Assembly (NCBI GenBank): GCA_030836325.1
Contig: JAURQC010000030.1
Span: forward strand, 1-31,851
From: Candidatus Nanopelagicales bacterium
GTDB taxonomy: Bacteria; Actinomycetota; Actinomycetes; S36-B12
DNA length: 31,851 bases
Reading direction: 5' to 3'
The notes under the pieces: generated by a model
Database searches by the model: none
The model's input: only the letters and a program-made list of their open reading frames with translations
What the model was told of the DNA's origin: nothing
Shown here: positions 15,595 to 23,429 of the stretch, one piece after another
Position numbering within the stretch: position 1 is the first letter of the stretch
How the letters are laid out: every line of letters begins with the position of its first letter
Position numbers and translations under genes: made by a program

Positions 15595-16379
15595 TCGTCG
15601 ATAGCCACTGCCATGTGTGGCCGGACCACATTGCTGCGCAAGTGCTGTCCGTCAAGATCGCCGGACTCGACGCGATGGGGGATGGGACATTAGCCGGTCT
15701 TACGGCGAAACTCGACGAAGCCGGCATCGACTATGGATGTTGCCTCGGTGTAGCTACGGTGCCGAAGAACCTCGAGAAGACCAACGAGTTCATCGGCGCA
15801 GTGGACCGCTCTCGATTCGTGCCATTTGGAACAATCCATCCCGATCGCACGATCGACGACAACATGCGATCGATCCGCGACAACGGAATCGTCGGCGTCA
15901 AGCTTCACCCGAATTTCCAAGGCATCGACCTCGGCGACCCCCGAGTGATCGAGATCTGCCGAGCACTCGCCGACGACGGCATCGTGGTCATCACTCACGC
16001 GGGTGAGGGCAGTGACGCTGCCGCCACCGAGCGTGGCAGCCCGCAGAAGGTCGTGGCCCTTGCGGACGCGATCCCCAATCTGACGCTCATGGCCTGTCAC
16101 TACGGCGCTTACCACCAATTGGATCTCGCCGAGGATGTTGTTGTTGGCTCGCGGGTCATCTTGGAAACGTCGTGGCCACCCACGATGGCGATCTTGGAGC
16201 CCGAGCGGATTCGCGGGATTATCGAACACCATGGCGCGGATCGCGTGATCTACGGATCCGATTGGCCGATGGCCGACCCGGTTGCGGAGATTGCTGGCAT
16301 CAAGGCACTCGGCTTGGATCCGGAGGACGAAGCCAAAGTGCTAGGCGGCAACATGCAGCGCATTCTGGGCTTGGCATAA
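15591..16379 (+). CDS. amidohydrolase family 2 metal-dependent hydrolase/decarboxylase
   Basis: A 262-residue TIM-barrel protein of the amidohydrolase-2 (ACMSD-like) family. Metal-ligand candidates are His6 and His8 (DSHCHVW), His136 (ITHAGEG), His170 (ACHYGAYH) and Asp224 (YGSDWP); Lys104-His106 (VKLHPNFQG) are also conserved in the family. Members include decarboxylases, hydratases and lactone or C-C hydrolases. It sits between a glutaryl-CoA-dehydrogenase-like enzyme and a thiolase, where a hydratase and dehydrogenase would be expected, so a hydration, decarboxylation or ring-opening step is an attractive guess. It is coupled to the upstream gene by ATGA and is followed 5 nt later by the thiolase start. 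Confidence 0.85.
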   Translation: MIVDSHCHVWPDHIAAQVLSVKIAGLDAMGDGTLAGLTAKLDEAGIDYGCCLGVATVPKNLEKTNEFIGAVDRSRFVPFGTIHPDRTIDDNMRSIRDNGIVGVKLHPNFQGIDLGDPRVIEICRALADDGIVVITHAGEGSDAAATERGSPQKVVALADAIPNLTLMACHYGAYHQLDLAEDVVVGSRVILETSWPPTMAILEPERIRGIIEHHGADRVIYGSDWPMADPVAEIAGIKALGLDPEDEAKVLGGNMQRILGLA

Positions 16380-16384
16380 GGCAC

Positions 16385-17545
16385 GTGAATCTGCGCGCGC
16401 CGGCCTATGTCGTCTCCGCGGTGCGCACACCCGTCGGACGGCGCGGCGGTGGTCTTGCCCAGGCGCATCCGGCTGACCTCGGCGCGCACGTGCTGTCTGC
16501 GGTCGTCGAGCGCGTAGGTGTAGACCCCGGTGCAATTGATGACGTCATCATGGGCTGCGTCGATCAAGTAGGTGCTCAGGCATCGAACATAGCCAGAACC
16601 GCGGTCCTTTCAGCCGGCTTCCCCGAGCATGTTCCGGCGACCACGATCGATCGGCAGTGCGGGTCTTCACAGCAGGCGGCGCACTTCGCTGCCCAGGCGG
16701 TCGCTTCAGGAACCCAGGATCTGGTGATCGCGGCAGGCGTCGAGGTGATGAGCCTGGTCCCGTTGGGCACCGCCACAACGGCTGGACGAGATGCCGGACT
16801 CGGCGAACCGCGCAGCGGTGAAGGGTGGCGAGCTCGCTTCGGCGACGAGGTGTTCTCGCAGTTCACCGGAGCCGAACTCATTGCCGAACACTGGAGCATC
16901 AACCGCGATCAGATGGAGCGCTTTGCGCTGGAAAGTCACCAGCGCGCGATTCGTGCTGCAGACGAGGGGTTATTCGACGCCGAGATAGTGCCCTGGGAGG
17001 GAATCACCCGTGATGAGGGCCCGCGCCCGGACTCGAACATAGAAAGAATGCAGTCTTTGCAACCGTTGATTCCCGGAGGTCAGCTGACCGCTGCGGTCTC
17101 GAGCCAAATCTCCGACGGTGCGGCCGCATTGCTGATCGCCTCTCAAAGAGCGGTTAATGAGCATGGACTCACGCCATTGGCGCGTATCTCAGCCATCGAC
17201 GTCGTTGGATCAGACCCGCGGTTCATGTTGTCCGGTCCGATCCCTGCGACATCGCGCATCCTCGACAAGGCGGGCTTGACGATGTCGGACATCGGCCACT
17301 TCGAGGTCAACGAGGCGTTCGCGCCGGTGATCCTCGCGTGGGCGAAGGAACTCAATGCGGATCTGTCGGTCACTAACCCGCTCGGCGGTGCTATCGCGCT
17401 TGGTCATCCGTTGGGCGCGACCGGTGCTCGACTAATGACCACTCTCGTACATTCAATGAGCAGAACGGGCATTCAGCGAGGACTGCAAGTGATGTGTGAG
17501 GGCGGTGGCATGGCCAACGCGACACTTCTGGAGTTGGTGGACTAG
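16385..17545 (+). CDS. acetyl-CoA C-acyltransferase (thiolase)
   Basis: A 386-residue thiolase with nucleophile Cys92 (RQCGSSQQA), NEAF, His341 in GHPLGATGAR and Cys371 in CEGGGMAN, so it should be active in 3-ketoacyl-CoA cleavage. The frame extends far upstream (to 16172) within the amidohydrolase, but GTG 16385 gives the usual N-terminus (RAPAYVVSAVRTPVGRRGGG). The ribosome site is weak (AAGG, close spacing), consistent with translational coupling to the gene ending 5 nt earlier. It is the last gene of operon D and ends at a strong hairpin. It is a paralogue of the thiolase at 1690; two thiolases suggest two different ketoacyl-CoA intermediates. Confidence 0.9.
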   Translation: MNLRAPAYVVSAVRTPVGRRGGGLAQAHPADLGAHVLSAVVERVGVDPGAIDDVIMGCVDQVGAQASNIARTAVLSAGFPEHVPATTIDRQCGSSQQAAHFAAQAVASGTQDLVIAAGVEVMSLVPLGTATTAGRDAGLGEPRSGEGWRARFGDEVFSQFTGAELIAEHWSINRDQMERFALESHQRAIRAADEGLFDAEIVPWEGITRDEGPRPDSNIERMQSLQPLIPGGQLTAAVSSQISDGAAALLIASQRAVNEHGLTPLARISAIDVVGSDPRFMLSGPIPATSRILDKAGLTMSDIGHFEVNEAFAPVILAWAKELNADLSVTNPLGGAIALGHPLGATGARLMTTLVHSMSRTGIQRGLQVMCEGGGMANATLLELVD

Positions 17546-17550
17546 CGAGA

Positions 17551-17574
17551 GCCCAGGCTTCAGCGAGCCTGGGC
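17551..17574. terminator. hairpin between convergent genes
   Basis: GCCCAGGCT (17551-17559), a 6-nt loop and AGCCTGGGC (17566-17574) form a perfect 9-bp GC-rich stem. It lies 5 nt after the thiolase stop and overlaps the last codons of the facing SDR. No U-run follows on either side, but its position suits a bidirectional terminator. Confidence 0.65.
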
Positions 17575-18339
17575 GAGCCCGGCGTCTACATGGATGGTCG
17601 TGCCCGTCACGTACGCGGATCGGTCGGAGGCCAACCACAGGCATGCGTCGGCGATGTCTTGAGGCGAGCCCAACCTGCCGAGCAAGCTAGCTGACTGCGT
17701 GTACTGATCAATGTCGTCCCCGCGACTTTCGAGTGCTGCGCGCAGCATCGGAGTCTCGATCGCGCCGGGAGCTACGGCGTTGATCCGGATCCCGGACTCT
17801 CCGTATTCCATGGCCGCGACCTTCGTCACTCCGTTCACGCCGTGCTTCGCAGCTGCATAGGCGATCTTGCCCACGGCTGGTCGAAAGCCCCGAATGGAGG
17901 ACAGGTTCACGATGGATCCGCCATTGCCGGCTGCGAGCATCGCGCGGATCTCGTACTTCATGCACAGCGCGGCGCCTGTTAGATCAACGGCGATCAGTCG
18001 ATCCCAGTAGTCCTCATCGAACTCCGCCGTGGGTTTGTCATCCGGAGCGATGGCCGCGTTATTCACCGCAATGTCAAGACGTCCACACCGGTCCATGACA
18101 TCGTCGATCGCAGTGCGGACCTGCGCACTGTCAGACACGTCCACTCGACCGAAGTGCGCCGCGCAGCCGGCTGCAGTGATTGCTTCGACGACGCTCTCAC
18201 CCGCCTCGGTATTGACGTCGAACGCGGCCACGTGCGCTCCGGCCGCGGCGAGGGTGTGCGCAATGGCTTCGCCCATACCCATGCCGGCACCAGTAACGAC
18301 AGCAACGCGGCCGGATAGTTCCCCGTCACATTCGGGCAT
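17560..18339 (-). CDS. short-chain dehydrogenase/reductase
   Basis: A 259-residue classical SDR: TGAGMGMG (16-23), Asp41 after beta-2 (NAD), NNAA at 93-96 instead of NNAG, Ser148, Tyr161 and Lys165 (YAAAK), and C-terminal VTGTTIHVDAGLAQAR. The frame opens at 18354, but ATG 18339 is preferred: it has GGAGG followed by a 5-nt spacer. Its start overlaps the end of the upstream SDR by 14 nt, so translation is probably coupled. It is the last gene of the long leftward operon E. The substrate is unknown. Confidence 0.86.
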   Translation of the reverse strand: MPECDGELSGRVAVVTGAGMGMGEAIAHTLAAAGAHVAAFDVNTEAGESVVEAITAAGCAAHFGRVDVSDSAQVRTAIDDVMDRCGRLDIAVNNAAIAPDDKPTAEFDEDYWDRLIAVDLTGAALCMKYEIRAMLAAGNGGSIVNLSSIRGFRPAVGKIAYAAAKHGVNGVTKVAAMEYGESGIRINAVAPGAIETPMLRAALESRGDDIDQYTQSASLLGRLGSPQDIADACLWLASDRSAYVTGTTIHVDAGLAQAR

Positions 18340-19099
18340 TGACGCCTCCATCAATCGCCAGCACTGTGCCGGTCACCCAGCGGGACTCGTCACTGGCCAA
18401 GTAGGTCGCGTAGTTCGCGATGTCTGAAGGGTCACCCAGCCGTCCCATCGGATAGTCCTGGGCGCGGCGCTCGATAGCCGCGGCTGCACCCTCCTCGCCA
18501 AAGCGCTGCCGGTAAGCCTCGCGCACGAGGGGAGTGTCGATGGTTCCCGGGCAGATGGCATTGCAGCGAATGCCGTATGAGGCGTACTCCACGGCCACCT
18601 GACGAGTCAGGCCGATGACACCGCCCTTTGCTGCGGAATAGGACGCGAGGTTAGCCATCCCCTTGAGGCCGGCGAGCGAGGACTGCAAGATCAGTGATCC
18701 GGATTTCTGCTCCATCATCGCGGGCAGGACCGAGCGAACCGAGTAGAAGACACCGTTGAGATTGATGTCGATGACGCGTAGCCACGAGTCCAAGCCGACG
18801 TCGTGGGCAGCGCCTTCTCCGGGAATCCCGGCGTTGGCGAAGAGACCGTCGATACGCCCGAAGGCGTCGAGACTTGCAGCGGCCATAGCGTCCATTGATC
18901 CGGGGTCAGTGACGTCTGCTTCGACGCCGATGGCTGAACCGGGCAGTTCGTTGGCTAGCGCTGAGGCGGCAGCGGCATCGAGGTCGGCCACCACCACGCG
19001 GGCTCCTTGGGACGCGAACTGCTCGCACGACGCCCGACCTAGACCGGATGCTCCTCCGGTGACGATGACGACCTTTCCTTCCAGCCGCGTGCCTGTCAT
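18326..19099 (-). CDS. short-chain dehydrogenase/reductase
   Basis: A 257-residue classical SDR with TGGASGLG (14-21), Asp39 (VADLD, NAD preference), NAG at 89-91, the catalytic serine within SS 140-141, Tyr154 and Lys158 (YSAAK), and VTGTVLAIDGGVNARM at the end. It is tandem with another SDR (14-nt overlap) and its ATG overlaps the stop of the upstream racemase gene (ATGA). The tandem arrangement suggests successive or stereo-complementary oxidations of hydroxyl groups on the same intermediate. It could also serve as a 3-hydroxyacyl-CoA dehydrogenase, since operon E has no other one. Confidence 0.87.
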   Translation of the reverse strand: MTGTRLEGKVVIVTGGASGLGRASCEQFASQGARVVVADLDAAAASALANELPGSAIGVEADVTDPGSMDAMAAASLDAFGRIDGLFANAGIPGEGAAHDVGLDSWLRVIDINLNGVFYSVRSVLPAMMEQKSGSLILQSSLAGLKGMANLASYSAAKGGVIGLTRQVAVEYASYGIRCNAICPGTIDTPLVREAYRQRFGEEGAAAAIERRAQDYPMGRLGDPSDIANYATYLASDESRWVTGTVLAIDGGVNARM

Positions 19100-20268
19100 G
19101 TTGGATCCTCTCCCTGCGTTGCCACGCTGCGTTGCGTGATCAGTCGGTTGATGGTCGCCTCGTCGAACCCGTGCTCGGCGAGGATGGATCGAGTGTTCGC
19201 ACCCGGTGTGGGTGCGGGCTTAGGCTCTCCTGACGGAGTCCCGGAGAACCGGGGAGCAGGCCGCGGTTGTCGGTGGTCTGCGTCGAATCCGTCGATCGGT
19301 AGATAGTTCTGCCGAGCCTGCGCGTGGGGATAGTCGACTGCTTCCGCGATATCCAGCACCGGCGCGAGGCAAGCGTTGCGACCGGTGGCGTCATCAACCC
19401 ATTCGTCGCGGGTGCGCTCGGCGAATCGTGTGCGCAGGATTTCGGTGGTGCTCGACCACACCTCGCGATTTCCGTGCGCGTCAATTAACGAGGGATCGAG
19501 CTCCATAACGTCGAGAAGTTCGGCGAAGAAGCGTCGTTCGATACACCCCACGGCAACAAAGCGATCGTCGCTGCACCGGTAGGTGCGGTAGTAAGGAGCT
19601 GCCCCATCGAGCAGGTTCGTCTCACGATCGTCCCGCCACTTGTCCATCGCGCGTAGCCCGTGCACCAAGGCCATCAGCGAGTTAGTGCCATCCACCACGT
19701 TGGCGTCGACCACTTGCCCGACCCCTGATCGCTCAGCGGCAAGCAGCGCGCAGGCAATGCCAAACGCGCCATGCAGAGCCGCCCCACCGAAGTCTCCAAC
19801 GAGATTCAGCGGGGCGACGGGTGGGCGATCTGCTTCTCCGAAACTGTGCAACGCGCCGGTGATCGCGGTGTAGGTGATGTCATGACCTACCTCGCCGGCC
19901 AGTGGACCTGTCTGGCCCCATCCGGTAATTCGGGCGTACACCAAGCGCGTGTTCACCGACAGCAATTCCGCTGGTCCGAGTCCAAGTCGCTCCATGACTC
20001 CTGGGCGGAAGCCTTCGACTACTACATCCGCGCGCGCGACGATGGCGGCAGCCGCTGCCTTGCCGTCGTCGTCCTTCAGATTCACCGCGATCGACTCGCG
20101 GCTGCGCTCGAGCACGGGGTTCGGCGTGTAGTCCGCACTCGGACCACCCACTCGATCGATGCGAATGACTCGGGCACCCATGTCTGCGAGAAGCATCGCG
20201 ACGAAAGGCGCGGGTCCGATTCCCGCGAACTCGACAACAGTCACGCCATCCAAGGGGCCGGAGGTCAC
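19096..20268 (-). CDS. alpha-methylacyl-CoA racemase
   Basis: A 390-residue family III CoA-transferase-fold protein with the features of alpha-methylacyl-CoA racemase rather than a transferase: GIGPAPFVAMLLADMGARVIRIDR at the N-terminus, GHDITYTAITGAL and PLNLVGDFGGAALHGAFG. The catalytic residues of the Mycobacterium tuberculosis enzyme (His126, Asp156, Glu241) correspond to His129, Asp159 and Glu244 with constant offset. It would epimerise 2R/2S-methylacyl-CoA so that methyl-branched isoprenoid chains can enter beta-oxidation. It starts with GTG overlapping the stop of the upstream acyl-CoA synthetase (GTGA). Context with synthetase and AtuA fits isoprenoid chain catabolism. Confidence 0.9.
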   Translation of the reverse strand: MTSGPLDGVTVVEFAGIGPAPFVAMLLADMGARVIRIDRVGGPSADYTPNPVLERSRESIAVNLKDDDGKAAAAAIVARADVVVEGFRPGVMERLGLGPAELLSVNTRLVYARITGWGQTGPLAGEVGHDITYTAITGALHSFGEADRPPVAPLNLVGDFGGAALHGAFGIACALLAAERSGVGQVVDANVVDGTNSLMALVHGLRAMDKWRDDRETNLLDGAAPYYRTYRCSDDRFVAVGCIERRFFAELLDVMELDPSLIDAHGNREVWSSTTEILRTRFAERTRDEWVDDATGRNACLAPVLDIAEAVDYPHAQARQNYLPIDGFDADHRQPRPAPRFSGTPSGEPKPAPTPGANTRSILAEHGFDEATINRLITQRSVATQGEDPT

Positions 20269-21782
20269 GATTCCTCCCGCGCAAGTTCGTGCAGTGATTC
20301 GCGCAGACGCGCTTTGGCCACCTTGTTCAGAGTTGCCCGCGGGAATTCCGGGACGAACCGGTACTCGCGGGGACGCTTGAAGTCTGCGAGCGAGATTTCA
20401 GCGGCGTGCTGCAGTTGTTCCTTGAGATGAGGTGAATCGTCCGCGATCACGAAAGCGACGGGCACCTGACCGAGCATCTCGTCCGGCTTTGCCACAACGG
20501 CAACCTCGTGGACGCCAGGAACCTGCACGAGAGCCCGTTCTATCTCTGCAGCTCCGACGTTCTCGCCACCGACCTTCAGGACATCGCCAAGTCGCTCGAC
20601 GAAGAAGTAATGGCCGTTTTCGACTCGCACTCGATCACCGGTTTGGAACCAGCCGTCGGCACCCAGCACCTGATCGGTGGCGGCAGGGTCGTTGAGGTAG
20701 CCGTCAAACAATGAGATGCCGCGGACTCCGCGCACCAGTAGTTCTCCGGTGTCATCGGTTATGTCTTCCACTCGCACCTCGTACTCCGGAGCCACGGTGC
20801 CCATGCTCGACTTCGGTGCTGATTCGACGCACGCCGGATCGGTGTAGATCGGATGTGAGACGGTTTCGGTCATGCCGAACCAACCTGTAATCGGCACGCG
20901 GCCGGGTGCTTCCTCGGCATGCACAACACCGCTTCCTGCCCATCCGCGGTAGAAGTGTTGCGAAGGAGTGCTCCGGTCTCGCAAGGCATTGACGATGAAG
21001 TAGACGACGCCCGTCCATGTGCACTGATGATCGATCGAAACCTGCCAGAAGCGAGACGCACTGAAGCGTGGTTGCAGCACTACGTGCGCACCAACTTCCA
21101 ATGCTGCCAGCAGTTGGTAGGCGAGCGCATTCGTGTGAAATAGGGGCAGTGTGATGAGGCAAACGTCGTCCGATGTGAGGCGTTGATGCCGTGCATTCAC
21201 CTCGGCAGCCCACAGGCAGTTGGCGTGGGTCCACCGAACGCCCTTTGGTCGTGACGTGGTGCCGGATGTGTATTGGATGCTTGCGAGGGCTTGGGGGTCA
21301 GAGTCGGGGCGAAGCCATCGACCGAAAGACGATGTCAACGGCTGACCCTCGACGTCGATCACTGCGGTCGATGTCGCTTCGGATGTCGCTTCCGATGTCA
21401 TCGCGAAATGCGCTGAGTCCGTCAAGAAGAGATCGGCCCCACTGTGGTCAGCGATCCAGGCGATCTCTTCTGCACTTGACCGGGAATTGACAAACAATGA
21501 CGACGCCCCAGCCGCGATAACGGCCAACCAATGGAGCACCGTGTGCGGGCCGTTGTCCATGACGAGACCCACGATTGATCCGCGCTCGACACCTCTTTCC
21601 TGCAGAGCACCAGCACAGTCAATGACTGCATCGACCAGCTGACTGTATGACCAGGACTGTTCGGGGTCGTCGAAGGGAACCCAGGTCAGCGCAGTAGCTG
21701 ACGGCCAGGTCTCCGCGCGCTCGACGAGCCACGTGATGAGGTCTCTATCGGTGTAGTTGGACCACTCGGGGTGCGCGGTCAT
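20265..21782 (-). CDS. AMP-dependent acyl-CoA synthetase
   Basis: A 505-residue ANL ligase. Motifs: YTSGTTSRPKG (171-181, P-loop), WFGMTET, GDRVRVENGHYFFVERLGDVLKVGGENVGAAEIE, and Lys487 in TLNKVAKARLRE as the C-terminal catalytic lysine. A short SEATSEATST repeat near residues 130-139 comes from a 12-bp tandem repeat and probably lies in a surface loop. It is expected to activate a carboxylic acid to its CoA ester; its neighbour the racemase suggests a branched acid. Its ATG overlaps the stop of the small AtuA-domain gene and its stop overlaps the racemase GTG, so it is tightly embedded in operon E. Confidence 0.9.
   Translation of the reverse strand: MTAHPEWSNYTDRDLITWLVERAETWPSATALTWVPFDDPEQSWSYSQLVDAVIDCAGALQERGVERGSIVGLVMDNGPHTVLHWLAVIAAGASSLFVNSRSSAEEIAWIADHSGADLFLTDSAHFAMTSEATSEATSTAVIDVEGQPLTSSFGRWLRPDSDPQALASIQYTSGTTSRPKGVRWTHANCLWAAEVNARHQRLTSDDVCLITLPLFHTNALAYQLLAALEVGAHVVLQPRFSASRFWQVSIDHQCTWTGVVYFIVNALRDRSTPSQHFYRGWAGSGVVHAEEAPGRVPITGWFGMTETVSHPIYTDPACVESAPKSSMGTVAPEYEVRVEDITDDTGELLVRGVRGISLFDGYLNDPAATDQVLGADGWFQTGDRVRVENGHYFFVERLGDVLKVGGENVGAAEIERALVQVPGVHEVAVVAKPDEMLGQVPVAFVIADDSPHLKEQLQHAAEISLADFKRPREYRFVPEFPRATLNKVAKARLRESLHELAREES
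21369..21402 (-). repeat. 12-bp tandem repeat inside acyl-CoA synthetase
   Basis: Two nearly identical 12-bp units (GATGTCGCTTC core, at 21369-21380 and 21381-21392) and a diverging third partial unit lie in frame. They encode the repeated tripeptide-plus-one SEAT. It is a small coding expansion that does not disrupt the gene. Confidence 0.7.
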
Positions 21783-22093
21783 GCTGAACCCACGTCGATA
21801 TCCATATCCAAGATGAGGGACTGGAACGACTTCCCGTGAGGATCTGAGCGCAGCGTCAATGACACTCCACCACCGAGTGCTTTCGTCAAGACGAAATTCA
21901 ATCCGGCATTGGCCGGAATTTCGTAGCGGGTGACCTCGCCCCTAACCAGGTTCCCGAAGAGTGTGGCTACACGGTCTTCGGTGACTTCCCGAACCAGGAG
22001 TGGGTAGTCCGAATCGTCGTAGGGAAAGACGCAGATGTTGCTTGTGTCGGACTTGTCGCCCGAACGCGCGTAGGCGATCTCGCGGAGTTTCAT
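21779..22093 (-). CDS. AtuA C-terminal-domain (ferredoxin-fold-like) small protein
   Basis: A 104-residue protein beginning MKLREIAYARSGDKSDTSNI, the hallmark start of the small domain that in many bacteria is the C-terminal part of AtuA (acyclic terpene utilisation) proteins. Further typical stretches are LLVREVTEDRVATLF and YEIPANAGLNFVLTKALGGG. The name ferredoxin-like refers to the alpha/beta fold; there is no cysteine cluster. Here it is a separate gene whose ATG overlaps the stop of the AtuA gene by 4 nt, so both are likely made in equal amounts and associate. Its biochemical role is not established to my knowledge. Confidence 0.85.
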   Translation of the reverse strand: MKLREIAYARSGDKSDTSNICVFPYDDSDYPLLVREVTEDRVATLFGNLVRGEVTRYEIPANAGLNFVLTKALGGGVSLTLRSDPHGKSFQSLILDMDIDVGSA

Positions 22094-23424
22094 GTGGTGA
22101 CCACTTCTACTCGCGTGGTTATTCGATCGCGTGGAACGTACGCCGGAGTCACCGCGATGTGCGGGGTGACGCTGGTGACAACACCTCCGCCACCTGCCGG
22201 GCCGAAATACAGGTACTCGACTTCGTAAACAGCCGCGGCGGCAGCCTCGCGAGTTCGTGCCTGTATCGCCAAGCGCAGGCGGACTTCGGCCACGTCGTCC
22301 ACCGGGCGGTAGGCATCACCGAAGACCGAGTTCCAGCCTTGGAGGTCGATCCGGAAGTCGGTGATGTCATCACCGATCGTGGCGAGGCGGTGGCGAAGGA
22401 TCTCGTCGGCACGCCGGGCTCGATCTAGACACCCGGGTCCGCCATAGGTGATCTCGCCTACGCCCTTGAATCCTCGATTGACACCGACCAGGACCTTCAA
22501 GTTTGACGGTCGGGCTGAGCCACGCGCGCCACTGACATTGATCATGTCGCGACCGGTCTCTTCGATGCGCACCGATGAGAAATCTGCAGTGACGTCCGGT
22601 GTTAAGTAGTGCTGTGGGTCGTGGATCTCGTAGTAGATCTGCGTTCGTGCTGTGCGTGAATCGACAGCACCGCCGGTTCCCGGCAGTTTGCTCACCACGA
22701 CGCGGTCGGCTGTGACATCGGCCAGTGGAAACCCGAGGTTCCACGGATCGGGCACCACGCGATGCGGGGGGTCCTCAAAGTTTCCACCGGTGGAGTGCAC
22801 GCCGCATTCGAGTAGGTGTCCGACGAGAGTCGCTTCGCCGACGCGATTCCAATCGTCGAGGCTCCAGCCCAACTCATGGCAGATGGGTCCGACGAACAGC
22901 GACGGGTCGGCGAGTCGGCCACCGACCACGAGTTGAGCACCTCGCTCCAGGGCTTCGACGATCGGCTCGGCTCCGATGTACGCGTGTGCGGAGACGATCT
23001 GATCGCGGATCGCCTGTGTGCTGGTGTCGAGTTCGGGCAGTTCGAGGTCTTCGTGCACGGCGATATCGAAGACGTCGTCGCCCTCAATGATGGCGACTTT
23101 GACACCGGTGCGTCCGGCTCGGCGGAGCCCGTCGACGAATTCGCCCACCGCAGCAGCAGGATTAGCTGCTCCGAAGTTGCCGACGATTCGGCCGCCTGAG
23201 TCGGTGAATTCCGCAACGAGAGGAACGAGATCTGCAATGCGCTCGTCTTGGCCCTTCGACGGGTCAGCAAGTTTGCGCATCTGGGCGAGGGCGAGTGTGC
23301 GCTCAGCAAGACAGTCGAACCCCATGTACTGAACCCGACCGCTGCGTGCGAGGTCGAAGGCGGGTTGTAGGCGATCGTTCGCGTAGGCGCTTCCGCACCC
23401 GATGCTCAAAGACGGCGAGACCAT
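22090..23424 (-). CDS. AtuA family protein (acyclic terpene utilisation, DUF1446-like)
   Basis: A 444-residue protein of the AtuA family. Recognisable parts: IGCGSAYANDRLQPAFDLARSG at the start, YMGFDCLAERTLALAQ, VVGGRLADPSLFVGP, and NLKVLVGVNRGFKGVGEITYGGPG. AtuA was named from the citronellol/geraniol cluster of Pseudomonas, where its precise reaction is unresolved; family members occur in acyl-CoA and isoprenoid degradation clusters. The frame opens at 23505, but ATG 23424 is preferred: it leaves a 5-nt gap after the upstream gene and gives the family N-terminus. It lacks the C-terminal domain, which is encoded by the overlapping next gene. No biotin carboxylase accompanies it here. Confidence 0.87.
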   Translation of the reverse strand: MVSPSLSIGCGSAYANDRLQPAFDLARSGRVQYMGFDCLAERTLALAQMRKLADPSKGQDERIADLVPLVAEFTDSGGRIVGNFGAANPAAAVGEFVDGLRRAGRTGVKVAIIEGDDVFDIAVHEDLELPELDTSTQAIRDQIVSAHAYIGAEPIVEALERGAQLVVGGRLADPSLFVGPICHELGWSLDDWNRVGEATLVGHLLECGVHSTGGNFEDPPHRVVPDPWNLGFPLADVTADRVVVSKLPGTGGAVDSRTARTQIYYEIHDPQHYLTPDVTADFSSVRIEETGRDMINVSGARGSARPSNLKVLVGVNRGFKGVGEITYGGPGCLDRARRADEILRHRLATIGDDITDFRIDLQGWNSVFGDAYRPVDDVAEVRLRLAIQARTREAAAAAVYEVEYLYFGPAGGGGVVTSVTPHIAVTPAYVPRDRITTRVEVVTT

Positions 23425-23429
23425 CGTCG

